Assembly: GCA_903927495.1 (NCBI GenBank)
Contig: CAIYNH010000700.1
Coordinates: 1-5,754, forward strand
Reading direction: 5' to 3'
Length of the DNA: 5,754 bases
Source of the DNA: an uncultured beta proteobacterium
Lineage (GTDB): Bacteria > Pseudomonadota > Gammaproteobacteria > Burkholderiales > Burkholderiaceae_C
Part shown: piece after piece, positions 1 to 5,754 of the stretch
Numbering within the stretch: position 1 is the first letter of the stretch
Layout of the letters: each line of letters starts with the position of its first letter
The notes under the pieces: generated by a model
Databases searched by the model: none
Told to the model about the DNA's origin: nothing
The model's input: only the letters and a program-made list of their open reading frames with translations
Program-made: the position numbers and the translations under genes

Positions 1-584
1 CGCATGTCTTGCGTGCTGTCAACCGGAGGGACGGGGAAATAGCCACCCTTAACGGTTGGACGGTGACCTCGATTGCCTCCTTCAAGTTTTTTACCCGAGT
101 TCCAGGGAGCTTCGTATTCTTCAATCTTGAAGAAAGTACCCGACATATCGGTATTCCAGCGTACATCGTCAAAAATGAAAAACTCTGGTTCTGGACCAAA
201 GAAAGCGGTGTCACCCATGCCAGATGCCTTGAGGTAGGCTTCAGCGCGGTGGGCGATTGAACGTGGATCACGGTCGTAGGCTTTGCCATCGGTAGGTTCG
301 AGCACGTCGCAGCTTAAAAACAGCGTGGTTTCTTCGAAGAAAGGATCAATATTGGCTGTATTCGGGTCAGGCATGAGTTGCATGTCTGAGGCTTCGATAC
401 CCTTCCAGCCTGCCACGGATGAACCATCAAATGCATGGCCTGAGGTGAACTTATCTTCATCAAAATGCGAAACTGGCACGGTGACGTGCTGTTCTTTGCC
501 ACGGGTATCGGTGAAGCGAAAGTCAACAAACTTGACTTCGTTATCCTTCACCATCTTCATGACGTCTGCGACGGTCTTGGCCAT
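1..584 (-). CDS. glnA: Glutamine synthetase type I, N-terminal part (3' end outside window)
   Basis: This gene makes glutamine from glutamate, ammonia and ATP in the cytoplasm and is the central entry point of nitrogen assimilation. The reading frame is open from ATG at 584-582 to the window edge and gives 194 residues; type I enzymes are about 470 residues, so roughly 40% is present. The N-terminal beta-grasp domain (about residues 1-100) carries the family signature FDGSS at 52-56 followed by [10 protein letters not shown]. The start of the catalytic domain has [10 protein letters not shown] (129-138), whose two glutamates, 132 and 134, correspond to metal ligands of the family. [18 protein letters not shown] (173-190) is also typical. 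An AGGAG ribosome-binding site at 595-591 lies 6 nt before the ATG and fixes the start. The control region upstream has sigma-54 and NtrC-type sites. The adenylylated tyrosine and the rest of the active site lie outside the window. No frameshift is seen. The family call is very secure. Confidence 0.97.
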   Translation of the reverse strand, partial: MAKTVADVMKMVKDNEVKFVDFRFTDTRGKEQHVTVPVSHFDEDKFTSGHAFDGSSVAGWKGIEASDMQLMPDPNTANIDPFFEETTLFLSCDVLEPTDGKAYDRDPRSIAHRAEAYLKASGMGDTAFFGPEPEFFIFDDVRWNTDMSGTFFKIEEYEAPWNSGKKLEGGNRGHRPTVKGGYFPVPPVDSTQDM

Positions 585-590
585 CAAATA

Positions 591-595
591 CTCCT
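591..595 (-). promoter_or_regulatory. Ribosome-binding site of glnA
   Basis: AGGAG on the minus strand, 6 nt before the ATG at 584. It supports the chosen glnA start, where the protein begins [10 protein letters not shown] as expected for the family. Confidence 0.85.
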
Positions 596-635
596 GGTTG
601 GGTCGTTGTTGAAAAGGGTTACGGGTGAAGCGAAT

Positions 636-650
636 GCAGTTTCTGTGCCA
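636..650 (-). promoter_or_regulatory. Sigma-54 (RpoN) promoter of glnA
   Basis: Read on the minus strand the site is TGGCAC-AGAAA-CTGC. This matches the -24/-12 consensus TGGCAC-N5-TTGC at all positions but one and keeps the essential GG-N10-GC spacing (GG at 649-648, GC at 637-636). The predicted transcription start is near 624, giving a leader of about 40 nt before the glnA ATG at 584. In proteobacteria glnA is a classic RpoN/NtrC target, so position and motif agree. Use of the promoter is inferred, not shown. Confidence 0.85.
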
Positions 651-775
651 GATTGGGGCTCGTGACCCGATCCGCTTGGGTCTCTATTTTGCCTTGAGTT
701 TTCATACTTTTAAGTTGAGAGCAACGCTAAAGCAGATAAAACAAGGAGCTCACCAAATTAGCGCCAAACGGTTAA

Positions 776-792
776 CGCACCAACATCGTGCA
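776..792. promoter_or_regulatory. NtrC-type enhancer box upstream of glnA
   Basis: The sequence CGCACC-AACAT-CGTGCA is an interrupted palindrome. It matches the enteric NtrC site TGCACC-N5-GGTGCA at 10 of 12 defined positions. It lies about 152-168 bp upstream of the predicted sigma-54 start near 624, a usual distance for an enhancer-binding protein. Phosphorylated NtrC bound here would activate glnA under nitrogen limitation. The regulator gene itself is not in the window. Confidence 0.7.
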
Positions 793-818
793 TAAAAATA
801 TTTGAACAAAATAAACAA

Positions 819-1658
819 CTAGGAACGCACCAATTCGGGGCCGAGTGTGACTCCAAATTGCTTCAAGCCAGTCAACAAAGCAGCGTAAGCCAGCGCTGCC
901 GCGTCTGGAGTGCCTTTGACACCCAACTCAATGTGCCGACCATACTGAGGATGGTCGACACTTGGCAAACTAAACACCTTGGTGCCGGCATGTTGGCGCT
1001 CGATCTCCTGCATCAAGGGTGTCAGTGTCGCCTCCATGGCACCAAACACAATCACAGAAAGCTCAAGCCAGGCTTGCGACTCATAAAACTGCCGGTAATG
1101 GGTATCGAGCACCCATTCGATCATGGGCCAGGCCATCACCGGGAAGCCGGGTACAAAATAGACCGAACCCCAGCTAAATCCGGGAATCTTGTTGTAAGGG
1201 TTAGGAATAATTTGTGACCCCACTGGGAACACACCCATATTCAGTCGGTGCTGGTTGTCAGCTTGATCTGGAACATACACCTTTCCCTGTTCCTGTGCCA
1301 GATCTTGCATGCGCTGCTCAATCAGGATTTTTGCTTCTGGTTGCAACAGCAGTTCAACATTCAAGGCCTTCGCTGCACATTGGCGGGTGTGGTCGTCAGG
1401 TGTTGCGCCAATACCACCAGTTGAAAAAATCACATCTCCACTTGCAAAGGCACGTTTCAGATTGATGGTAATTTGCTCGGGAGAATCCCCCACATACTCG
1501 GCATAGTCGAGCTGCAAACCCCGCGCCTTGAGAAGTTCGATGACCTTCACCAAATGCTTGTCGGCTCGTTTGCCGGAAAGAATTTCATCGCCAATGATGA
1601 TCAGTCCAAATCGTGGGCGGGAGTTAGTCGATGGCAGGGAGATGTGGGTCTGAATCAT
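819..1658 (-). CDS. CinA/MoaB-type molybdopterin-binding-domain protein, lacking the amidase domain
   Basis: The 279-residue product is a stand-alone MoCF/CinA-N-type (MoaB/Mog-fold) domain. Such domains bind molybdopterin or adenine-nucleotide-like ligands; full CinA proteins add a C-terminal nicotinamide-nucleotide amidase (PncC) domain of about 150 residues, absent here. Visible motifs are FGLIIIGDEILSGKRADKH at 17-35 and STGGIGATPDDHT at 79-91, the latter equivalent to the TGGLGPT-x-DD loop of CinA. NPYNKIPGF at 153-161 and YFVPGFPVM at 167-175 are also family-like. I chose the ATG at 1658, which gives a 15-residue leader before the conserved core and overlaps the EI24 gene by 35 bp. No good ribosome-binding site precedes it. 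An ATG at 1721 has GAGGAG upstream, about 10 nt away, and is a real alternative; the frame is open to 1778. The exact biochemical function is not known. Confidence 0.88.
   Translation of the reverse strand: MIQTHISLPSTNSRPRFGLIIIGDEILSGKRADKHLVKVIELLKARGLQLDYAEYVGDSPEQITINLKRAFASGDVIFSTGGIGATPDDHTRQCAAKALNVELLLQPEAKILIEQRMQDLAQEQGKVYVPDQADNQHRLNMGVFPVGSQIIPNPYNKIPGFSWGSVYFVPGFPVMAWPMIEWVLDTHYRQFYESQAWLELSVIVFGAMEATLTPLMQEIERQHAGTKVFSLPSVDHPQYGRHIELGVKGTPDAAALAYAALLTGLKQFGVTLGPELVRS
826..842. promoter_or_regulatory. Possible second NtrC box, inside the 3' end of the neighbouring gene
   Basis: CGCACC-AATTC-GGGGCC keeps one perfect half-site (GCACC) and a degenerate second half. Its centre lies 50 bp, about five helical turns, from the centre of the stronger box at 776-792, a spacing that would put both on one face of the DNA. 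It falls within the last codons of the molybdopterin-binding-domain gene, so coding constraint may explain part of it. Weak on its own; the pairing makes it worth listing. Confidence 0.3.
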
Positions 1659-2526
1659 GGCGGTATGGGAGTTGTTCTTGATCAGTCGTACAGGGATTTG
1701 GAGAACTTGAGGCAGTGACAACATCGACTGCACGCTCCTCGCGCAAGGCCTGTAAGGCAGCCAGGCAAAAGTGTGCAAACCAAAGCGAGGTGAGCGCGAA
1801 CACCAGCGTGTAAATCCAAATTGCCAATGGCAGCAAAATCACAAAAGCTGCCGCTAGCAAAACGCCAGATGCCAAAATCAGACTGGGGGCCGCACCCAAA
1901 TAGCCAGAAAAGATACCAATCCCCAGCAAATGAAGGCGATAACGCCGAAAAATTTCTCGCCGCTCTTCACGACTTGCGTGCTCAGCCAAAGCATCAAAAG
2001 CCATGACCCGATAGCTAAGCCAACCCAAAATCAAGGGCGGCAACACAAGAACCAATGGCGGCACCAGCCACAACGGAATCGATACAACCAAAGCCGCCAA
2101 CGCCAGCAGCGTAGAACTCACGGACCACAGCAGACTGCTCAGCATCGAACCGCCACTTTTGCGCTCCAGACCCGCAAATCGCTTTTCTGCCACCAGAGCG
2201 GTGAGTCCGGGCATCATCATTGTGGCCACGATTAGAAGCGACACCACCACGATCAATGGAGTCACAGTAAAAACAACAATCAAAGGGGCCAAAATGGATT
2301 TGAAGCCACCCATACCCATACTCTGCAACCAGTCCCAGAGATTGTTCATAAAGGACGCTGCCTCTAGCAATGAGCGCACCCCAGCGAGTGCAGTGTCCCA
2401 GCAGCAGTAGCCCAGCCCCAACGCCAGAGCAACTATGAGCACAAATGGCAAAAGTGACATCAAAATCACACGCGGCCGAAAGCAGTAACCCAAGGCACGC
2501 CAGAAAGAGTCAAACAGCAGGTTCAT
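1624..2526 (-). CDS. EI24-domain integral membrane protein
   Basis: This 300-residue inner-membrane protein belongs to the EI24 family, which includes the sulfate transporter CysZ. The beginning, MNLLFDSFWRALGYCFRPRV, is typical of betaproteobacterial members. Hydrophobic segments lie at about 20-42, 76-112 (long, probably two spans), 138-172 (with several prolines, probably a re-entrant or double span) and 205-258 (two spans). A charged loop, AEHASREERREIFRRYR, follows at 181-197. The tail after about 262 is polar and low in conservation-like features. It starts at ATG 2526, 57 bp after the rsuA stop, and its 3' end overlaps the next gene, so the two are probably co-transcribed. There is no cysteine-biosynthesis gene nearby, so I do not call it CysZ. 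Substrate and role are unknown. Confidence 0.85.
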   Translation of the reverse strand: MNLLFDSFWRALGYCFRPRVILMSLLPFVLIVALALGLGYCCWDTALAGVRSLLEAASFMNNLWDWLQSMGMGGFKSILAPLIVVFTVTPLIVVVSLLIVATMMMPGLTALVAEKRFAGLERKSGGSMLSSLLWSVSSTLLALAALVVSIPLWLVPPLVLVLPPLILGWLSYRVMAFDALAEHASREERREIFRRYRLHLLGIGIFSGYLGAAPSLILASGVLLAAAFVILLPLAIWIYTLVFALTSLWFAHFCLAALQALREERAVDVVTASSSPNPCTTDQEQLPYRHDSDPHLPAID

Positions 2527-2550
2527 GCTTCAAGCATAACTGAGCGCTCA
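2525..2550. repeat. Two short palindromes at the start of the EI24 gene
   Basis: ATGCTTCAAGCAT (2525-2537) is a perfect inverted repeat around one central base and covers part of the start codon. TGAGCGCTCA (2541-2550) is a perfect 10-bp palindrome three bases further upstream of the gene. As RNA they would give only small hairpins and there is no T-tract, so a terminator is unlikely. They could be an operator or affect translation initiation; chance is also possible. Confidence 0.3.
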
Positions 2551-2583
2551 CAGACAGTCGTCGCTCTGACCTTTGAACTCGCT

Positions 2584-3330
2584 TCACGAGTCTTGGATTT
2601 GGGCCAGATCCGCCGCACTCAACCAGCGCCATTGCCCCGCAGGCAGATCATCCGGCAGACGCAAACCACCAATTTGAGAGCGGTGCAAAGCCTCCACTCG
2701 GTTGCTGACCGCTGCTAGCATGCGCTTGACTTGATGGTACTTGCCCTCAGTCAGGGTCAGCCGCAAATGGCGTTCACCGATAGCCTCGCAGGCGGCCGCG
2801 CGTACCGGTTTGGGGTCATCGTCCAACACCACCCCACTTAGCAACTGCTGGACTTGCCGATCATCCAGCGGATGCTTCAGCGTCACTTCATAGACTTTGG
2901 GGACATGGTGCCGCGGTGAACTCATGCGGTGAATGAATTTGCCGTCGTCTGTCAGCAGCAGCATCCCGGTGGTGTCCTGATCGAGTCTCCCTACTGCCTG
3001 CACTCCTTGCACAGCGCCTTTTTGCGGACGCAAACGCAATGGTGACGGCAGCAAGGTATAAATACTGGGGTAGGTTGATGGTTTTTGCGAACACTCCGTG
3101 GCAAGCGGTTTGTGCAGCATCACGTAGGCTTTTTCAAAATACGACCAATCCACACCCTGCACTCTGAAACGCAAACCTTCTGCTACAAACTCAGTAGTGC
3201 TTTGTACAACACTGACGGGCGTTAAGGACTGATCTGACGTATAGACAAGAACCAGCCCCTGCTGGATCAAACCGGCGCATACACGACGCGTCCCGAAGCC
3301 TTGTGAGTAAAGAATGTCTTGTAATTGCAT
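2584..3330 (-). CDS. rsuA: 16S rRNA pseudouridine(516) synthase
   Basis: RsuA isomerises a uridine of 16S rRNA (U516 in E. coli numbering) to pseudouridine during small-subunit assembly. The product is 248 residues; the E. coli enzyme is 231. An N-terminal S4-like RNA-binding domain covers about residues 1-60 (for example RRVCAGLIQQGLVLV at 15-29). The catalytic domain has the diagnostic GRLDQDTTGMLLLTDDG at 114-130, with D117 the expected catalytic aspartate. SSPRHHVPKVYEVTL at 137-151, EGKYHQVKRM at 195-204 and LHRSQIGGL at 215-223 match RsuA better than the RluB/E/F branches. I chose ATG 3330 because the protein then begins MQLQDILYSQGFGTRR, as in relatives; the frame is open to 3441, but that extension has no family features. 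The ribosome-binding site is weak (AGGTG). About 150 bp separate it from ackA, so it may have its own promoter. Confidence 0.93.
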   Translation of the reverse strand: MQLQDILYSQGFGTRRVCAGLIQQGLVLVYTSDQSLTPVSVVQSTTEFVAEGLRFRVQGVDWSYFEKAYVMLHKPLATECSQKPSTYPSIYTLLPSPLRLRPQKGAVQGVQAVGRLDQDTTGMLLLTDDGKFIHRMSSPRHHVPKVYEVTLKHPLDDRQVQQLLSGVVLDDDPKPVRAAACEAIGERHLRLTLTEGKYHQVKRMLAAVSNRVEALHRSQIGGLRLPDDLPAGQWRWLSAADLAQIQDS

Positions 3331-3336
3331 GCACCT

Positions 3337-3365
3337 AGTATCGCAAAGCGCAATGCTTACCGCAA
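3337..3365 (-). promoter_or_regulatory. Possible sigma-70 promoter of rsuA
   Basis: On the minus strand TTGCGG (3365-3360) and GATACT (3342-3337) are separated by 17 bp. The -10 box matches 4 of 6 and the -35 box 3 of 6 consensus bases. The predicted start would fall at about 3330, on or next to the rsuA ATG, implying a nearly leaderless transcript. This oddity lowers confidence; the true promoter may lie further upstream in the gap, or the transcript may continue from ackA. Confidence 0.25.
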
Positions 3366-3380
3366 TGTTGACCGCGCAAT
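3342..3380. repeat. Clustered CGCAAT repeats upstream of rsuA
   Basis: On the plus strand CGCAAT occurs at 3349, 3361 and 3375, with a related CGCAAA at 3342. The spacings are 7, 12 and 14 bp, so this is not a regular tandem array. It sits just upstream of the rsuA start and overlaps the possible promoter. It may be a binding-site cluster or a remnant of slippage; no known regulator is recognised. Confidence 0.35.
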
Positions 3381-3480
3381 TACGTTTCCAGATCGATATG
3401 ACACTAGGCGCGAGTCCGCAACCAGTGCTGACGCACGGCAAGGCGAAGCAACAAAGTGTCGGACTGATATTGAAATGGAA

Positions 3481-4665
3481 TTAGCACTGAATTAGTCGGG
3501 CAGCTTCACGGGCGGCAACAATACCCTCGTCGGTGGGCACAACCCAGACCTGCACCCTGCTCTGCGGTGAATGAATGGCCAAAACGGCATCACCGGTTGC
3601 AGACGCGTTCAGTGATGGGTCAATCTCCACACCGAGCCAGGCTAGTCGTCGCGCAACTTCAGCGCGTAAAACAATGTCATGCTCGCCAATGCCACCACTG
3701 AACGCGAGCACGTCAAGTCCTTGCATACAGGCCACTAGTGCACCACTTTCACGCACCACACGGTAGGTAAACATATCAATCGCCATGCAGGCCGAGGCAC
3801 TGGTGTCTGAGCGCAAGCGTCGCATATCTGCGGAAATTCCCGACACCCCCATCAAACCGCTTTGCTTGTAAAGCAATTTCTGCAACCGGTCATGATCCCA
3901 GCCTTGCTCAATTAAATAGAGCAGAACTCCCGCGTCCAGCGCTCCTGTACGCGTGCCCATCATCAAACCATCGAGCGCGGAAAAGCCCATTGTGGTGGCG
4001 CAACTCAAACCCTCTCGGGCAGCACACAGACTCGCGCCGTTGCCCAAATGAGCCATCAGTACCCGGCCATTGGCGCGTTCACTGTGCGTTTGCAGCGTCC
4101 CCATCACATACTGGTACGACAAACCATGAAACCCATAGCGTCGCAACCCTTGTTGATAAAGGCTCTCGGGCAGCGCAAAGCGGTAATCGATCTCGGGCAG
4201 AGTAGCGTGATACGCGGTATCAAAGCAGGCCACTTGTGGCACGTTGGCAAATACCTGTCGGAACGCTCTTACTCCCTCCAAATTGTGCGGCTGATGCAAG
4301 GGTGCCAAAGAGTTGAACTGCTCCAACCGGGTCAGGACATCATCGGAGACAACAACACTGGCGCGGTAGCTTTGTCCACCATGCACCACCCGGTGCGCCA
4401 CTGCAGCAATCTTGGGCACTCTTTGCAGGCGGCCAAGCAATTCCCCAAGGCTCATCAATGCATTGGCGAAAACGTGTTCAAGACCCAAGGTCAGTCGGCA
4501 GCTATCGCTACTCCCCTGAAAGGTCCAGCGCATCTCTGGCCTGCCAGCGGGTTCGAGTCCTTCAATACAGCCACTCAGAATCTGTGAGGTGATCAGTCCG
4601 TCGGCGAGCGGATAAAGGGAAAACTTGAGGCTGGAAGAACCCGCATTAACGGCAAGTATGGCCAT
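3481..4665 (-). CDS. ackA: Acetate kinase (acetate/propionate family)
   Basis: The enzyme interconverts acetyl phosphate plus ADP and acetate plus ATP in the cytoplasm, the second step of the Pta-AckA pathway. The 394-residue product is close to the usual 400. Motifs in order are NAGSSSLKFSLY at 7-18 (nucleotide/phosphate binding, N7), AHRVVHGG at 90-97 (substrate arginine R92), CFDTAYHATLP at 147-157 (catalytic D149), RRYGFHGLSY at 175-184 (H180), AHLGNGASL at 205-213, MGFSALDGLMMGTRTGALD at 226-244 (R239, the transition-state arginine), AFSGGIGEHD at 321-330 and PTDEGIVAARE at 377-387 (E380 as the expected magnesium ligand). The start at 4665 is fixed by a strong AAGGAGG 5 nt upstream. The gene follows the phosphotransacetylase fusion by 10 bp and is surely in the same operon. 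Propionate or butyrate could also be used; sequence alone cannot decide. Confidence 0.96.
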   Translation of the reverse strand: MAILAVNAGSSSLKFSLYPLADGLITSQILSGCIEGLEPAGRPEMRWTFQGSSDSCRLTLGLEHVFANALMSLGELLGRLQRVPKIAAVAHRVVHGGQSYRASVVVSDDVLTRLEQFNSLAPLHQPHNLEGVRAFRQVFANVPQVACFDTAYHATLPEIDYRFALPESLYQQGLRRYGFHGLSYQYVMGTLQTHSERANGRVLMAHLGNGASLCAAREGLSCATTMGFSALDGLMMGTRTGALDAGVLLYLIEQGWDHDRLQKLLYKQSGLMGVSGISADMRRLRSDTSASACMAIDMFTYRVVRESGALVACMQGLDVLAFSGGIGEHDIVLRAEVARRLAWLGVEIDPSLNASATGDAVLAIHSPQSRVQVWVVPTDEGIVAAREAARLIQC

Positions 4666-4670
4666 ACTCG

Positions 4671-4677
4671 CCTCCTT
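4671..4677 (-). promoter_or_regulatory. Ribosome-binding site of ackA overlapping the upstream stop codon
   Basis: AAGGAGG lies 5 nt before the ackA ATG and shares its first two bases with the TAA stop (4678-4676) of the phosphotransacetylase gene, giving TAAGGAGG. It is the strongest Shine-Dalgarno sequence in the window. The arrangement suggests translational coupling of the two enzymes. Confidence 0.85.
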
Positions 4678-5754
4678 ACCAAGTGTTACGCGGATGATCA
4701 CGGCGAGAGTTGTGCGCCACCAGCAAGGCCAACAGCGCAGAGGCAACCCGATTTGAGGGACCATCAGCCCGACTGGTCAAGGCAATCGGTACTCGGGCAC
4801 CCAGGACGATTCCAGAGCCGCTGGCTCCAGCGAGGTACTCAAGCTGCTTGGCCAGCATATTGCCACTTTCCAAATCTGGCACTGCCAGAATGTCGGCTTG
4901 ACCTGACACAGCCGAGGCGATGTTCTTGATTTGCGCAGCATGCAGTGAAACAGCATTGTCAAAGGCCAGCGGCCCATCCAGAATGCCACCGGTAATCTGT
5001 CCTCTTTCTGACATTTTGCACAGCGCAGCAGCATCAAGTGTTGACGGTATGTTGGGATTCACCATTTCTACAGCCGACAAAATAGCGACTTTAGGCGTAA
5101 CTACACCCATGACGCGGGCGAAATCAATGGCGTTTTGGATGATGTCTACTTTTTCTTGCAGGCTCGGGCGAATGTTCAGTGCTGCATCAGTGATCAATAA
5201 CGGCTTGTGATACAGAGGCACATCAAAACGAAAAACATGCGACATCCGCCGCCCAGTGCGCAATACCGACTTGGACAAAACGGCGTGAATCAACTCATCC
5301 GTGTGCAAACTGCCTTTCATTAACATTTCTACATCACCGCTGGCAGCCAATTCAGCAGCCATTTCGGCGGCAGCGTGGCTATGTGGCTGCGATCTGATTT
5401 CAACACCGGTCAGGTCAATACCAGCCTCAGCGGCCACATGCCTGATACGAAGCTCTGGACCAATCAACACTGGCACGATCAAACCATACCGGGCCGAATC
5501 AATCGCGCCGCTGAGGGAGCCTTCGTCGCAAGGATGAACAACCGCACAACGCACAGGACCCAAGCCATGACTCATCGCCAACAAATCCTTGAAGCGCGAT
5601 TGCGGGTCAAACAACTGAATCTGTGGTGCAGCCACTCGTGGTAACCGCACCTTGGAGGTCGGAGCCAAGACTCTGGCCATGCCACTAAGAACACGCTCGC
5701 CACGCTGGTTAATCACCTGACAATCAAGTTCAACTGACTTATGTGTAGCATTCA
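4676..5754 (-). CDS. Bifunctional enoyl-CoA hydratase/phosphate acyltransferase, 5' end outside window
   Basis: The visible 358 residues end at TAA (4678-4676), and the frame stays open to the right edge. Its main part, about window residues 67-345, is a phosphate acetyl/butyryltransferase domain (Pta/Ptb family), which exchanges CoA of an acyl-CoA for phosphate. Recognisable segments are RCAVVHPCDEGSLSGAI, LMKGSLHTDELIHAVL, LLITDAALNIRPSLQEKVDI, SAVEMVNPNIPSTLDAA, GGILDGPLAFDNAVS and PDLESGNMLAKQLEYLAGA. The first about 32 residues (VELDCQVINQRGERVLSG, then ARVLAPT) look like the last strand of a MaoC hotdog hydratase domain plus the usual linker, so the gene should begin several hundred bases outside the window. 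A GTG at 5716 in this frame is probably internal, because similarity continues above it. It works with ackA: acyl-CoA to acyl phosphate to acid plus ATP. The acyl specificity is not readable. Confidence 0.88.
   Translation of the reverse strand, partial: NATHKSVELDCQVINQRGERVLSGMARVLAPTSKVRLPRVAAPQIQLFDPQSRFKDLLAMSHGLGPVRCAVVHPCDEGSLSGAIDSARYGLIVPVLIGPELRIRHVAAEAGIDLTGVEIRSQPHSHAAAEMAAELAASGDVEMLMKGSLHTDELIHAVLSKSVLRTGRRMSHVFRFDVPLYHKPLLITDAALNIRPSLQEKVDIIQNAIDFARVMGVVTPKVAILSAVEMVNPNIPSTLDAAALCKMSERGQITGGILDGPLAFDNAVSLHAAQIKNIASAVSGQADILAVPDLESGNMLAKQLEYLAGASGSGIVLGARVPIALTSRADGPSNRVASALLALLVAHNSRRDHPRNTW

Larger units (their letters stand above)
585..818. other. Intergenic control region of glnA
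   Basis: This non-coding stretch separates the stop codon of the molybdopterin-binding-domain gene (TAG at 821-819) from the glnA start. It holds the sigma-54 promoter, the stronger NtrC box and a markedly AT-rich segment at about 790-820. I see no hairpin followed by a T-tract that would end the upstream transcript, and no open frame resembling a real protein. The short tracks CACCAA or GCCAAA recur at 751, 763, 778 and 829 on the plus strand, possibly degenerate NtrC half-sites. Confidence 0.7.

Noticed and set aside
653..673. GGGCTCGTGACCC partial inverted repeat near the sigma-54 promoter
   Set aside because: Pairing needs a bulge and a 2-base loop and no T-tract follows, so neither a terminator nor a clear operator.
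787..820. Sigma-70 promoter in the AT-rich segment upstream of glnA, like E. coli glnAp1
   Set aside because: TTGTTT at 818-813 is followed at 16-18 bp only by poor -10 candidates (at most 3 of 6 matches). AT-richness alone does not support a call.
858..1217. 119-residue plus-strand frame, and other plus-strand frames within 1-5754
   Set aside because: All are antisense to well-supported minus-strand genes, lack family features and are explained by codon bias of the opposite strand.
1624..2526. Calling the EI24 protein the sulfate transporter CysZ
   Set aside because: EI24 proteins are broader than CysZ, and no sulfate or cysteine genes are nearby to support that assignment.
3413..3465. Inverted repeat AGTCCG...CGGACT in the gap after ackA, with a separate CAGTGCT/AGCACTG pair at 3423-3429 and 3483-3489
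   Set aside because: Stems of 6-7 bp with loops of more than 40 bp and no T-tract on the minus strand; not a credible intrinsic terminator.
4048..4587. 179-residue open frame on the plus strand
   Set aside because: It lies antisense within ackA, whose motifs are all intact, and its translation resembles no known protein. It is a shadow of the coding sequence.
5714..5716. GTG as the start of the phosphotransacetylase gene
   Set aside because: Family-like sequence (VELDCQ) continues upstream in the same frame to the window edge, and no ribosome-binding site precedes the GTG.

Overview
The window looks like ordinary chromosomal sequence from a betaproteobacterium, probably Burkholderiales (Comamonadaceae-like). 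I base this on the GlnA N-terminus, the RsuA and EI24 protein sequences, and a MaoC-phosphotransacetylase fusion placed directly before an acetate kinase gene. Base composition appears moderate for that group. No species can be named from sequence alone.

All six genes lie on the minus strand, so transcription runs from high to low coordinates. From the right edge: (1) a bifunctional enoyl-CoA hydratase/phosphate acyltransferase whose 5' part is outside the window (4676-5754); (2) acetate kinase ackA (3481-4665), 10 bp downstream, with its Shine-Dalgarno sequence overlapping the previous stop codon; (3) a 150-bp gap, then 16S rRNA pseudouridine synthase rsuA (2584-3330); (4) a 57-bp gap, then an EI24-family membrane protein (1624-2526); (5) a CinA/MoaB-type molybdopterin-binding-domain protein overlapping it (819-1658); (6) a 234-bp regulatory region (585-818), then the first 194 codons of glutamine synthetase glnA (1-584), which runs off the left edge.

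Three functional blocks appear. The pta-ackA pair converts acyl-CoA to acyl phosphate and then to acid plus ATP (overflow or substrate-level phosphorylation). The middle block is a housekeeping cluster of an rRNA-modification enzyme, a membrane protein of unknown role and a nucleotide/molybdopterin-fold protein. The glnA block has a clear sigma-54 promoter (GG-N10-GC, 636-650) and a near-consensus NtrC enhancer box about 160 bp upstream of the predicted transcription start, so nitrogen control is likely.

I found no mobile element, CRISPR array, tRNA, rRNA, riboswitch or defence system. I see no evidence for a previously undescribed system; the most informative signals are the glnA control region and the fused phosphotransacetylase.
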